Positions 35,186 through 42,829 of a stretch of DNA of 44,156 bases are shown piece after piece. This DNA comes from a bacterium (lineage in GTDB: Bacteria; Armatimonadota; Chthonomonadetes; Chthonomonadales; Chthonomonadaceae), in contig JAJYCW010000020.1 in the NCBI GenBank assembly GCA_021777995.1, positions 1 to 44,156 on the forward strand, written 5' to 3'. Position 1 is the stretch's first letter. Each line of letters begins with the position of its first letter. Below the pieces are notes generated by a model that was not told the DNA's origin, made no database searches, and saw only the letters and a list, made by a program, of their open reading frames with translations. Made by a program: the position numbers and the translations under genes.

Positions 35186-35415
35186 TCGAGTATTCCACCG
35201 CCGGGCAGTGATTCCATCCGTTAGTGTTGGAGCACCCGTTGTGCAGATTGCGTGGAAGGGCAGTCACAATTACATCGGCGTATGGTGAGCAGGTGCCGCC
35301 GGGCTGCCTACAACGCTTTACGAGGTAGTAAGACGATATGGTACAACGAATTTCTCGTAACAGTGCGACCGAGAGGGAAGCATGCCGTGCCTGCGTGTGC
35401 GCGTTTACGGTCGGT
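35186..35415. other. intergenic stretch without recognised content
   Basis: Short open frames exist on both strands here, but none has both a convincing ribosome-binding site and protein-like composition. A 63-codon frame from 35382 has a nearby GAGGG but runs through the TTGACA promoter and overlaps the basic-protein gene out of frame, so I do not call it. Confidence 0.4.
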
Positions 35416-35445
35416 TTGACACACGTATAGCCTGTATGGTACATT
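35416..35445 (+). promoter_or_regulatory. promoter for the small basic protein / NIF3-like / DusB group
   Basis: A perfect TTGACA at 35416-35421 is followed after 18 bases by TACATT at 35440-35445, about 70 bases before the TTG start of the basic protein. No other good promoter is seen before the two genes that follow in the same direction. Confidence 0.6.
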
Positions 35446-35515
35446 ATCAATCAGGTTTAATAGAAATCGCCATTGACCACCTGGTAACAGCGTTCCAAGT
35501 GGAAGGAGAAGTTCG

Positions 35516-35755
35516 TTGCGCATTCGATCAAAAGAAATTCGGCGTACCCGAAAACGTGCGGAAGAGCGATTAAAGGCGGCGGTCAAAGATTTGAGGTCTG
35601 CTCATCCCGCATCTCGTTCTACGTCTAGGACCGCACCTAGAAGCACAGGTCGCGGTAGCGCAGGTACCAGTCGCACCGCTGCGCCGCGTGCAGCGGCATC
35701 GCCTCGCCCAAAGCGCACAGCCGCGTCGGCTACTCCGCCAGCAGCCAGCGAGTAA
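35516..35755 (+). CDS. small very basic Ala/Pro/Ser/Arg-rich protein (histone H1-tail-like)
   Basis: The 79-residue product begins with a charged helix (RSKEIRRTRKRAEERLKAAVKDL, about residues 2-25). Then comes a low-complexity basic tail rich in Arg, Ser, Thr, Ala and Pro with no aromatic residues. Such composition resembles bacterial histone-H1-like or ribosome/RNA-binding tails; the function is unknown. TTG at 35516 has a strong GGAAGGAG 7 bases upstream, and a promoter lies at 35416-35445, which supports expression. The NIF3-like gene starts 36 bases after its stop. The tail's composition could inflate an accidental frame, so I keep some doubt. Confidence 0.6.
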   Translation: MRIRSKEIRRTRKRAEERLKAAVKDLRSAHPASRSTSRTAPRSTGRGSAGTSRTAAPRAAASPRPKRTAASATPPAASE

Positions 35756-35791
35756 TATCAAGCTAATCGCTTAGTTGAGGATTTTGGATCT

Positions 35792-36922
35792 GTGGCAGGG
35801 TCAACAAGTGTACGTGAAGTTTACGTGTCTGATGTTGTTGACTTCCTAGAATATTTTGCACCGCCTTCGCTCGCACCAGCGGAGGCGGTTTGTGGTTTGC
35901 AGTACGGTTCAGCCAGCGAGGCTGTGACGGCAGTGATCCTCGCGCCTTTTGTCACCCAGTCGGTTATTCGTGTTGCGAATGCAACAACCGCTAACCTCAT
36001 CATCACACCAACGCCACTAACCGGTGCAACTCAAAATACGCTTCGTAGCGATGAGTGGCCGGGCAGTCTCGTCGTTCAATTGTTGCAAAGCGGAATTTCA
36101 CTGTACACACTCGCGCCGTCGGCTTCTATCGTACCATCGGGATTTGACCACTGTTTCGCGGAGCGAATGGGAATTGCTGGCACGGGCCAGTTACTTGCAG
36201 CTTCCGTTGAGCCACAGCTCAAGCTCGTGGTTTTCGTACCTGTGAAGGCCGTACCATTTGTGCGATCTGCACTGGCCGATGCCGGGGCAGGCGTGATTGG
36301 CAACTATATGCACTGCGCTTTTGAAACGCGCGGCGTAGGCAGCTTTCTACCTGGGCCTGGTACTCAACCAGCCAAGGGTGTACAAGGCAGGTTCGAGATG
36401 GTAGATGAAGTCAGATTGGAAGTGCGGGTTCCTCAACGCGAGCTTAGCGGTGTACTGGCTGCTCTTCTAGAGGTACATCCTTACGAAGAGCCCGCTTATG
36501 ATATTTACCCACTGCGCACGCCAGGCTCCGTATTCTCTCGCGGTAAATTGGGTGAGCTTCCTCTCCCGGTCTCCATGGTTACCGTGCTGGGGCAGGTTGA
36601 AGACGCACTACGCTCCTATGGTACAAACAGGCTTCGAAGTTACAACGTACGCAATCGTGAGGTTCAAACGGTAGCCGTGGTAAGCGGCGACTCCGAAGGT
36701 GGACGTACTGTTCAAGCAGCATTGCGTGCGGGTGCAGATGTCGTCATCCTTGGGGCAGTATCGCAGCTGGACCAGATGATGGTCGACGGGCATCGCACGG
36801 CACTTGTGGACACAGGGTATGCGCCCTCGCTTGCCCCTGGCCTCGAAAGGCTTGCCGCGCAGTTACGCAACACATTTGGTGCGGAGGGACTGCGCGTGCT
36901 GTGCGCGGGTCGCGGGCACTAA
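35792..36922 (+). CDS. NIF3/YqfO-family protein with PII-like insert, metal ligands lost
   Basis: The 376-residue product has the NIF3 fold pattern: an N-terminal domain with FLEYFAPPSLAPAEAVCGLQYG, an inserted YqfO/PII-like domain at about 142-240 (LVVFVPVKAVPFVRSALADAGAGVIGNY, HPYEEPAYDIYPL), and a C-terminal NIF3 half (GADVVILGAVSQLD). Typical NIF3 proteins bind two metals through HH in LIITHHP, an Asp in HTNLD, and GHxxxE near the end. Here these read LIITPTP (residues 70-76), LAPSAS (107-112) and TGYAPS (341-346), so every expected ligand is replaced. The insert is intact. The start is GTG 35792 with GAGG 11 bases upstream. DusB follows after 2 bases. It is probably a non-catalytic relative that keeps a structural or sensing role. 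Confidence 0.85.
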   Translation: MAGSTSVREVYVSDVVDFLEYFAPPSLAPAEAVCGLQYGSASEAVTAVILAPFVTQSVIRVANATTANLIITPTPLTGATQNTLRSDEWPGSLVVQLLQSGISLYTLAPSASIVPSGFDHCFAERMGIAGTGQLLAASVEPQLKLVVFVPVKAVPFVRSALADAGAGVIGNYMHCAFETRGVGSFLPGPGTQPAKGVQGRFEMVDEVRLEVRVPQRELSGVLAALLEVHPYEEPAYDIYPLRTPGSVFSRGKLGELPLPVSMVTVLGQVEDALRSYGTNRLRSYNVRNREVQTVAVVSGDSEGGRTVQAALRAGADVVILGAVSQLDQMMVDGHRTALVDTGYAPSLAPGLERLAAQLRNTFGAEGLRVLCAGRGH

Positions 36923-36924
36923 GC

Positions 36925-37962
36925 ATGGAGCAACTTGAGCGACCAGAGCAAATTGTCGCGCCGCGAATGGGTTACCACATCGGCAAAGTGTTGGTAAGTC
37001 CACCGGTTGTACTCGCTCCCATGGCAGACATCACCAACGGCTCGTTCCGGCGAATAGCCCGCCGCATTGGCGGCCCGGGTCTAGTTGTAACCGAGCTCAT
37101 TTCCACTGCGGCACTTCATTACGGCAGTAAGCGAACACTAGAAATGTTCGATATCACCGATGACCAACATCCTGTTGCCGTACAACTGTTCGGTTCAGAC
37201 GCTCATCATATGGCGGAGGCGGCAAAAGTAGCAGAGGCTGCAGGTGCCGATGTTATTGACATCAACATGGGCTGCTGGGTGCCAAAGGTATGTAAAACTG
37301 GTGCCGGTGCGGCGATGATGAAAGATGAGGATAGCGCCTGTCGCGTTACTGAAGCGGTAGTAAAGGCGGTCGACCTGCCAGTGACAGTGAAAATGCGGGC
37401 CGGGTGGGATTACGGGCACTTTGCGACTGCGGGGCTCGCGGTGCGGTTGCAAAACGTGGGCGTAAAAGCGCTCGCTCTCCATGCAAGATATGCAGTACAG
37501 GGGCATACGGGGAACGCGGACTGGAAGCTCGTTGAGGCATTCAAGGGCGCCGTAACTGTTCCTGTAGTGGGCAATGGTGATATTCGATCTCCCCTTGATG
37601 GTCTCCGAATGCTTCGCGAAACGGGATGCGATGGAATAATGGTCGGCCGCGGAGCCATTGGAAATCCCTGGCTCCTTCGAGACATCGCCTCGCTCCTAAT
37701 GAACGGTGTCGTTCCAGCCCCACCAACACCACAGGAACGGGTTCACACGGCGCTTGAACACCTAAGGGATCTCGCTGGTGTTATCGGAGAGGGCCGTGCG
37801 GTGCGGCATTTGCGCGGCCAACTACCTCACTATGCACGTGGATTACGAAATGCCGCGCGGCTTCGTGAAATGATGCACGCGGCGGAGACGATCGACGACG
37901 CCGAAAATGCATTCCGCTTACTGGAACCGTTTGAAGTAGACGACAGTGCAGAACTAATCTAA
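36925..37962 (+). CDS. dusB: tRNA-dihydrouridine synthase, DusB type
   Basis: Dus enzymes are FMN-dependent and reduce specific uridines in tRNA. The 345-residue protein has the TIM-barrel opening VVLAPMADITNGSFRRIAR, the FMN-region MGCWVPKVCKTGAGAAMMKD with catalytic Cys at about residue 112, KMRAGWD, HARYAVQGHTG, VVGNGDI and DGIMVGRGAIGNPWL, and the C-terminal helical tRNA-binding domain. The normally invariant Pro after MGC is Trp here. The start is ATG 36925, 2 bases after the NIF3 stop; a GTG at 36901 inside the upstream gene is less likely. Its end overlaps the convergent cbiO gene by 4 bases. Confidence 0.93.
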   Translation: MEQLERPEQIVAPRMGYHIGKVLVSPPVVLAPMADITNGSFRRIARRIGGPGLVVTELISTAALHYGSKRTLEMFDITDDQHPVAVQLFGSDAHHMAEAAKVAEAAGADVIDINMGCWVPKVCKTGAGAAMMKDEDSACRVTEAVVKAVDLPVTVKMRAGWDYGHFATAGLAVRLQNVGVKALALHARYAVQGHTGNADWKLVEAFKGAVTVPVVGNGDIRSPLDGLRMLRETGCDGIMVGRGAIGNPWLLRDIASLLMNGVVPAPPTPQERVHTALEHLRDLAGVIGEGRAVRHLRGQLPHYARGLRNAARLREMMHAAETIDDAENAFRLLEPFEVDDSAELI

Positions 37963-38825
37963 ACCTCCTGATGCGGTGGTTCTTCGTGATCGTGAGTATG
38001 CTCCACGCCGTGGCCGTGTGGATGCGAGTGCAGTGTGCTGCCGTGACGGTGAAGGTGATCGTGCACCAGATTAACCTGTACGAGCAGTTTCATATTACTT
38101 TCAAGCTGTGACGCCGGCAGCACAGCCGCAATGGTATGGTCCTCGCGAAAGACTACGACCGTATCTGCGATTTGGGATACCGTCTCGAGGTCATGGGTGG
38201 CAATAATGAACGTTTTACCAACGTCGTGAAGCTTGAGTAGAAGGTCTAGAAGCCACGTCTGGGCACGCGGGTCCAGGGCAGCAGTGGGTTCATCCATTAG
38301 AATTACGTCCGGGTTTGTCGCAAGCGTACATGCCAGAGCGACACGCTTTTTCTCTCCGCCGGAGATCTGAAATGGCGCCCTCGCCAGCAGGTGCTCGATT
38401 CCGGTGAGAGCTGCCACGCTGCTAACGCGTTCTTCCACCTCGGCGGCGGAAAGTCCCATATGCACGGGACCAAATGCTAACTCGTCGGCTACGGTTGGCG
38501 AAAAGAGCTGCGCATCCGAATTCTGGAAAACAAAGCCGACGCGCCGTCTGAAGATTTGTGCGGTCTCCTCGTTGTCTAACCTGGCAGCTGTTAAGGGCTC
38601 TCCAAATCCTTCCACCTGTCCAGATGCGGGATACTGTAGCCCGCCTAGTATCTTAAGTAGCGTGGACTTTCCGCAACCATTGGCGCCAAGCAGGGCAACG
38701 CGTTCACCGGGTCGTACTGCAAACGATATTCCATTAAGTGCCACCTGCCCATCCGCATACCTGAAAGTTACATCGGTTAGCTTAAAAAGCGGTAGCACAG
38801 CAACAGAGGGATCGGAGCTAGCCAT
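37959..38825 (-). CDS. cbiO: cobalt/nickel ECF transporter ATPase CbiO with histidine-rich tail
   Basis: CbiO powers uptake by the energy-coupling-factor cobalt/nickel transporter. The 288-residue protein has Walker A GANGCGKST (residues 47-55), the Q-loop FQNSDAQLF, signature ISGGEKKRVAL (about 154-164), Walker B VILMDEP and the His switch ATHDLE. After the ATPase core the last 34 residues contain 12 histidines (HSHPHGHGVEHTHDH region). Such a tail is typical of nickel- or cobalt-handling proteins and is not part of the usual CbiO, so it probably binds or stores the metal on the cytoplasmic side. It overlaps the upstream permease gene by 8 bases. Confidence 0.95.
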   Translation of the reverse strand: MASSDPSVAVLPLFKLTDVTFRYADGQVALNGISFAVRPGERVALLGANGCGKSTLLKILGGLQYPASGQVEGFGEPLTAARLDNEETAQIFRRRVGFVFQNSDAQLFSPTVADELAFGPVHMGLSAAEVEERVSSVAALTGIEHLLARAPFQISGGEKKRVALACTLATNPDVILMDEPTAALDPRAQTWLLDLLLKLHDVGKTFIIATHDLETVSQIADTVVVFREDHTIAAVLPASQLESNMKLLVQVNLVHDHLHRHGSTLHSHPHGHGVEHTHDHEEPPHQEV

Positions 38826-40797
38826 GATAGTGCTCTCCTAAAGTTAAGGCAATTGCTGTAATGAAAATGCATGCAATCCATAATTTGTCCTTGCGCTGCC
38901 AAACAGACTGAGCCACAACTTTCACCTCGCCCGTGTATCCGCGTGCGGTCATAGCAGCAACCACCTCATCTGTAAGTGCAAGGGTTTTACTGAACAAGAC
39001 GCCTATTCCATTGCCAACAAATCGGCGTGCCTCGGCATCGCGCACGCGGCCTACTGTGCGACTTTTACGAGCGGTAAACATATCGTCAGCTGTCTGCAGT
39101 AATACCGTGATGTAGCGGTAAGTCATAGCCATAAGCGCAACAAATATGGAAGGTACTTTCAAACTGCGCATAGCCGCGAGAAGTTTGTGCCATGGCGTCG
39201 ACATAGTTAGAAGTACTGCCATTGCAACAGTTGCAGCTACGCGCAATATTAACAGTGTAAACGCACTCACTCCCTCTGTGGTCACCGCTACGTAAGGACT
39301 GTGCCACAAAACGACGAGCGGGTGGCCCGGGGATGCAAAGCTGAACATTAGCGGAATCGCAATGCCCCCAACAAACAGTGGAGCGGAAAGCAGCACCCGT
39401 CGATTTAGTACTCCCACTGGAATGCCTGATGCATAAGCAGCAACGTTTGCAAAGATCAACAGAACTGCGAGAACCGCCAAGCTGTGAGAAACAGCCGCCG
39501 TTATCAGTAGAACGAGAAACCCTGCCAGTTTAGCCGCCGGGTTAAGGGTTTGCAAATATCCCGATTGGTTTGCCCACCTATCAGCTCGCAGTGCAGTGGC
39601 AGTTCCGCTGGTAAGTTCTGCAAGGGTACGCTGCAGGAATGGGTTATTCTTACCGGCAGACAGGTGTGAAGCTTCATCGCTATTTGAGGCCGATAGCCAT
39701 ATTGGCAGGCCACCAGACGACTGGCTGGGGGTGAGTGAGGGGTTAGGCTCACCATGGACGTAGTGTGCCTGTTCTGACTTGGTGAGGCGGCGTCCCAGGA
39801 TGGTAACCACTACCAGTATACTGCTCACGCCCAGGATACCGGCTCCAATGTAACCTGGTACATTCGCGCTGGATCCGCTTTGAGCATAATCTTGCAGAAT
39901 GGAAAGAGGGTGATAACCCATTGCCTGAAGATGCGCCATGCCCTTAGGAACGAAGCTTTGTCCGGTTACTTTGAAAATGACCTTCCGGATGTCCTCAGCA
40001 TTCCATTCACCGAAAGCATCGCCTTGTGCGATTAGCCCCAGCGGAGAGAGAGCTATCATGGCTAGGATGCCCACCCATAGAGACTCCCAGCGGCGGCTTC
40101 TATTCTGATCGGCAGTTGCCTCTGTAGCGCACCCGTAGAGTGTATAACCAGTGCGCTGCATGTAACGTACGACCATTGCGGTAACGATCGCTTCAGCGGG
40201 ACCAGCCAGCAGGAGGTGTGCCGCTAGCATGGAAGGCACCGTAATGTTTAGCCCAAACGGGAAATAGAGTGGGTGACCAGAGGCGTCCCGGAAGAGAAGT
40301 GGCTGAATACCTAACAGAACTCCAACAATCGACGCCGCGGTGTTGATGCCTACGAACGAGCCAACCCCTGCTGCAAGCGCGCGTCGATTTGAGGCGTTAG
40401 ACGATTTACCGGCAACGAGCCTATAGACCGCGTAGCCCACCATAGGCAGCACAAACGCCATCGTGAATGAGTTTGCACCATAGGCCAAAACGCCACCGTC
40501 GCCAAAGAAAAGTGCCTGAATGGCGATAGCCGTGGAGACACCAATGATAGCTGCCCACGGCCCAAGCAGGATAGCGAGCAATGTGCCAGCAACGGGGTGA
40601 GCAGTTGTACCTCCGGGCGCCGGCACGTTGAACATCATAATTGTAAAACAGAACGCTGAGCCCAGCGCAAGTACTGGAAGCTGCTTCGCTCCCAACGTCG
40701 TTTTAAGCTTACGGGCAGCAGTCCACCATATGGGCACCATCACTGCTGCCGCAGCGGCGCATGTTGAAGGGCTCAGAACCCCGTCGGGAATATGCAT
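38818..40797 (-). CDS. cbiMQ: CbiM-CbiN-CbiQ fusion, cobalt/nickel ECF transporter membrane subunits
   Basis: One 659-residue chain joins three parts normally made separately. Residues 1-~220 are CbiM, the metal-binding subunit, with the essential MHIPDG N-terminus (His2) and TTAHPVAG (His67). Residues ~236-338 resemble CbiN/PDGLE, two membrane helices around an outer loop (GDAFGEWNAEDI). A ~45-residue hydrophilic linker follows. Residues ~385-659 are CbiQ, the transmembrane coupler, with the ATPase-contact segments ARKSRTVGRV and AMTARGY. The intact N-terminus matters because the terminal amine coordinates the metal; the ATG at 40797 is preceded by GGAGATAGA. cbiO overlaps its 3' end. I see no cobalamin or nickel-cobalt riboswitch in the 112-base gap upstream. 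Confidence 0.92.
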   Translation of the reverse strand: MHIPDGVLSPSTCAAAAAVMVPIWWTAARKLKTTLGAKQLPVLALGSAFCFTIMMFNVPAPGGTTAHPVAGTLLAILLGPWAAIIGVSTAIAIQALFFGDGGVLAYGANSFTMAFVLPMVGYAVYRLVAGKSSNASNRRALAAGVGSFVGINTAASIVGVLLGIQPLLFRDASGHPLYFPFGLNITVPSMLAAHLLLAGPAEAIVTAMVVRYMQRTGYTLYGCATEATADQNRSRRWESLWVGILAMIALSPLGLIAQGDAFGEWNAEDIRKVIFKVTGQSFVPKGMAHLQAMGYHPLSILQDYAQSGSSANVPGYIGAGILGVSSILVVVTILGRRLTKSEQAHYVHGEPNPSLTPSQSSGGLPIWLSASNSDEASHLSAGKNNPFLQRTLAELTSGTATALRADRWANQSGYLQTLNPAAKLAGFLVLLITAAVSHSLAVLAVLLIFANVAAYASGIPVGVLNRRVLLSAPLFVGGIAIPLMFSFASPGHPLVVLWHSPYVAVTTEGVSAFTLLILRVAATVAMAVLLTMSTPWHKLLAAMRSLKVPSIFVALMAMTYRYITVLLQTADDMFTARKSRTVGRVRDAEARRFVGNGIGVLFSKTLALTDEVVAAMTARGYTGEVKVVAQSVWQRKDKLWIACIFITAIALTLGEHYHG

Positions 40798-40909
40798 TCT
40801 ATCTCCATATTACGGCAACTCTTACACCGTCGGTATTACTTACGAACCGATGATGGAGATTACTGCGGATGTACGGGAACTGGCGCTACTTTCAGGTGTT
40901 ACTGGGAGG

Positions 40910-41770
40910 TTACCGTTTCGCTTTCTGTATACTCTGTATCGCTTGCTGAATGGACGTGAAGCACTGTTTCATATACGGTACAGGGTCCGTTTCGTGGTCC
41001 TCGTATTCAAGGGCGATCAATCGAGAGTAGCGCAGGTTGAGAAGTGTCTGCAGGAATGCCGGCGTATCCAGGAGACTGCGCGGGTCTCCGATGACCGTCC
41101 AGACAATATCGCCAGCGCTGTTTTTTCTGGCGGCTTTAATGTGCACGTCGTATAATCTGCTGCCAAAGAGTTTTGCGGCCGCCACGGGATCTTCGCCGCT
41201 TCGGATCATATGGCCGGTGTCCTCGCATTCACCAATCATAGTGCTATGTCCGGCTATTGCTGCCAGTGTCTGTTTGGGATGTGCGTAGAGATTATCGCCA
41301 GGGCCGTGGTTGTGTATTGCAATGCGGATGTTGTACTCACGCGTCAACTTATCTAAAAGACTAAAGGAATCCGGTGCAGGTGATGCTGATAGTACAGGAA
41401 TCTGCATGGCGCGGGCGAATTCGAAGGTCTTCCGTGCGTCTGCTTCATCGTTCGAAAACCCTACAACTCCGTATGCCATGAGCTTGATGTGATGCGCAGC
41501 AAGCTTCTGGTGATAACTGGCGATTAACTGTTTGTCTGCGGTAATTGGGAGGTGAGCGGGAAAGGCCTCCCAAAAGTGGATACCAAGTTTCTCCGTTATG
41601 TCAAGCGCATCGTCAAGATCGAAGTGACGAAGGGTATAGGATTGTATACCCATCTTGAAAGGACCGTACGGGTTGCGGACTGCGGCAAAGGCGCCGGAAG
41701 AGGTTGCGGCCGCTACAGCAGTAGCAAGTAGGGTGCGGCGGGTCATGAGTGAATCGTTATTAATTTGCAT
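40910..41770 (-). CDS. exported sugar phosphate isomerase/epimerase-like TIM barrel (Tat signal)
   Basis: The 286-residue protein starts with a twin-arginine signal (TRRTLLATAVAAATSSGAFA) and should be exported folded. The body is a xylose-isomerase-like TIM barrel (AP_endonuc_2 family): GIQSYTLRHFD, WEAFPAHLP, KLMAYGVVGF, RIAIHNHGPG, GECEDTGHMIRSGEDP, YDVHIKAA and ALEYEDHETDP. The His, Glu and Asp residues in these motifs are where the family binds a divalent metal. The substrate is not predictable. ATG 41770 and ATG 41746 are both possible starts; neither has a clear ribosome site. Exported members of this family are common in bacteria that degrade complex sugars. Confidence 0.85.
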   Translation of the reverse strand: MQINNDSLMTRRTLLATAVAAATSSGAFAAVRNPYGPFKMGIQSYTLRHFDLDDALDITEKLGIHFWEAFPAHLPITADKQLIASYHQKLAAHHIKLMAYGVVGFSNDEADARKTFEFARAMQIPVLSASPAPDSFSLLDKLTREYNIRIAIHNHGPGDNLYAHPKQTLAAIAGHSTMIGECEDTGHMIRSGEDPVAAAKLFGSRLYDVHIKAARKNSAGDIVWTVIGDPRSLLDTPAFLQTLLNLRYSRLIALEYEDHETDPVPYMKQCFTSIQQAIQSIQKAKR

Positions 41771-41817
41771 GGATAGGTGTCACATTTCTGCCGTCAAAAA
41801 CCTAGTGCGGTCAACGG

Positions 41818-42546
41818 CTAAGCAGACATGATCTTACGAACTCTCTCGAGATCTTCCAGCGTGTCTACCCCAATGGAGGTCTTGCTTACGGTTACCATTC
41901 GAATTGAGTAGCCATGTTCCAGTGCCCGTAGTTGCTCCAGGCTTTCGCTCTGTTCTAGAGGAGTTGGTGGCAAGGTAGAGAAAAGCTGCAAAAAGCTTGC
42001 GCGATAGGCGTACAAGCCAAGATGAAGCATCGTGCAAGCGCCGCCAGGCTGCCTTGGATGAGGAATTCGTGATCGCGAGAAGTAGAGTGCGTTGTTGTTC
42101 AGCGCGCACACCACTTTTACTGCCGCCGGTGCGTCCAGGCTGTCCTCTGGGCAAGGCGTCATCGCACTTGACATCAGAAGGTTGGAATCTTGCACCAGAG
42201 GGGAGACCACCGCATCGATAGAGGCAGGATCCATCATCGGCTCGTCACCCTGAATGTTGACTACAATGTCGTCGTCCGCAAGGTTTAGCAGCCGCGATGC
42301 CTCGGAAAGCCTGTCCGACCCGGTGCGGTGGTTGTTTCCGGTGATCACTGCCCTTCCGCCGTGTTGCTCGATAATATCTGCAATTTCGCGATCGGGCGTG
42401 GTAACCGCTACGGTGGTAAGGCTTGTTGCCTTTGAGGCACTATTCCAAACGTGCCATATCATCGGCTTGCCGGCGATGTCAAGCAGTGGTTTACCCGGTA
42501 GTCTCTGTGCCGCCAGGCGAGCGGGTATTAAACCGACAATCTGCAT
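41818..42546 (-). CDS. kdsB: 3-deoxy-manno-octulosonate cytidylyltransferase KdsB
   Basis: KdsB makes CMP-KDO, the activated sugar that links lipid A to the lipopolysaccharide core. The 242-residue product is normal in length, with IPARLAAQRLPGKPL at residues 7-21, NIQGDEPMMDP around residue 95, SRIPHP, HLGLYAYR and a C-terminal SIGVDTLEDLERVR. The start is ATG 42546 with GGAGGG 4-8 bases upstream; the frame open to 42594 is unsupported. Presence of kdsB with gmhA indicates the cell makes a core-bearing lipopolysaccharide. Confidence 0.95.
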   Translation of the reverse strand: MQIVGLIPARLAAQRLPGKPLLDIAGKPMIWHVWNSASKATSLTTVAVTTPDREIADIIEQHGGRAVITGNNHRTGSDRLSEASRLLNLADDDIVVNIQGDEPMMDPASIDAVVSPLVQDSNLLMSSAMTPCPEDSLDAPAAVKVVCALNNNALYFSRSRIPHPRQPGGACTMLHLGLYAYRASFLQLFSTLPPTPLEQSESLEQLRALEHGYSIRMVTVSKTSIGVDTLEDLERVRKIMSA

Positions 42547-42574
42547 TGATCCCTCCAGGTTAAAATCTAAACGA

Positions 42575-42602
42575 ATTGTACCCGTTCCGGCCAATCTTCA
42601 AA
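42575..42602 (-). promoter_or_regulatory. probable kdsB promoter
   Basis: On the minus strand TACAAT at 42580-42575 is preceded at 16 bases by TTTGAA. The distance to the kdsB ATG is about 29 bases. The rest of the 283-base divergent region (to 42829) must also hold the promoter of the rightward glycosidase gene; TTATTA-like sequences near 42773 are candidates but I cannot choose one. Confidence 0.4.
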
Positions 42603-42829
42603 CTCTGCAGGCTTTCTTCCATCAGGCCGTGCTTGGGTGTATGCATTCGTTATCAATTCGATCATCATGTTTGTTCGATTCACCAACTGATTTTACGCAC
42701 GATTAATAACAGAATCCTGTGGTATTTGTGAGCGGCTGTTGCAATATGGGAACGATTTATCGAGACATCATGTTATTATTAAGCACAAGGTTTGTGTTGA
42801 AGACCATTACACGATTTACGGGAGGTACT

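Noticed and set aside
35382-35573. A 63-codon plus-strand frame with GAGGG upstream.
   Set aside because: It runs through a good TTGACA promoter and overlaps the better-supported basic-protein gene in another frame.
35049-35586. Two minus-strand frames of 133 and 92 codons.
   Set aside because: Neither has a ribosome-binding site or recognisable protein composition, and they oppose promoter signals on the plus strand.
40798-40909. Riboswitch upstream of the cobalt/nickel transporter gene.
   Set aside because: The gap is only 112 bases, lacks B12-box or NiCo-type motifs, and the upstream gene is in the same direction.
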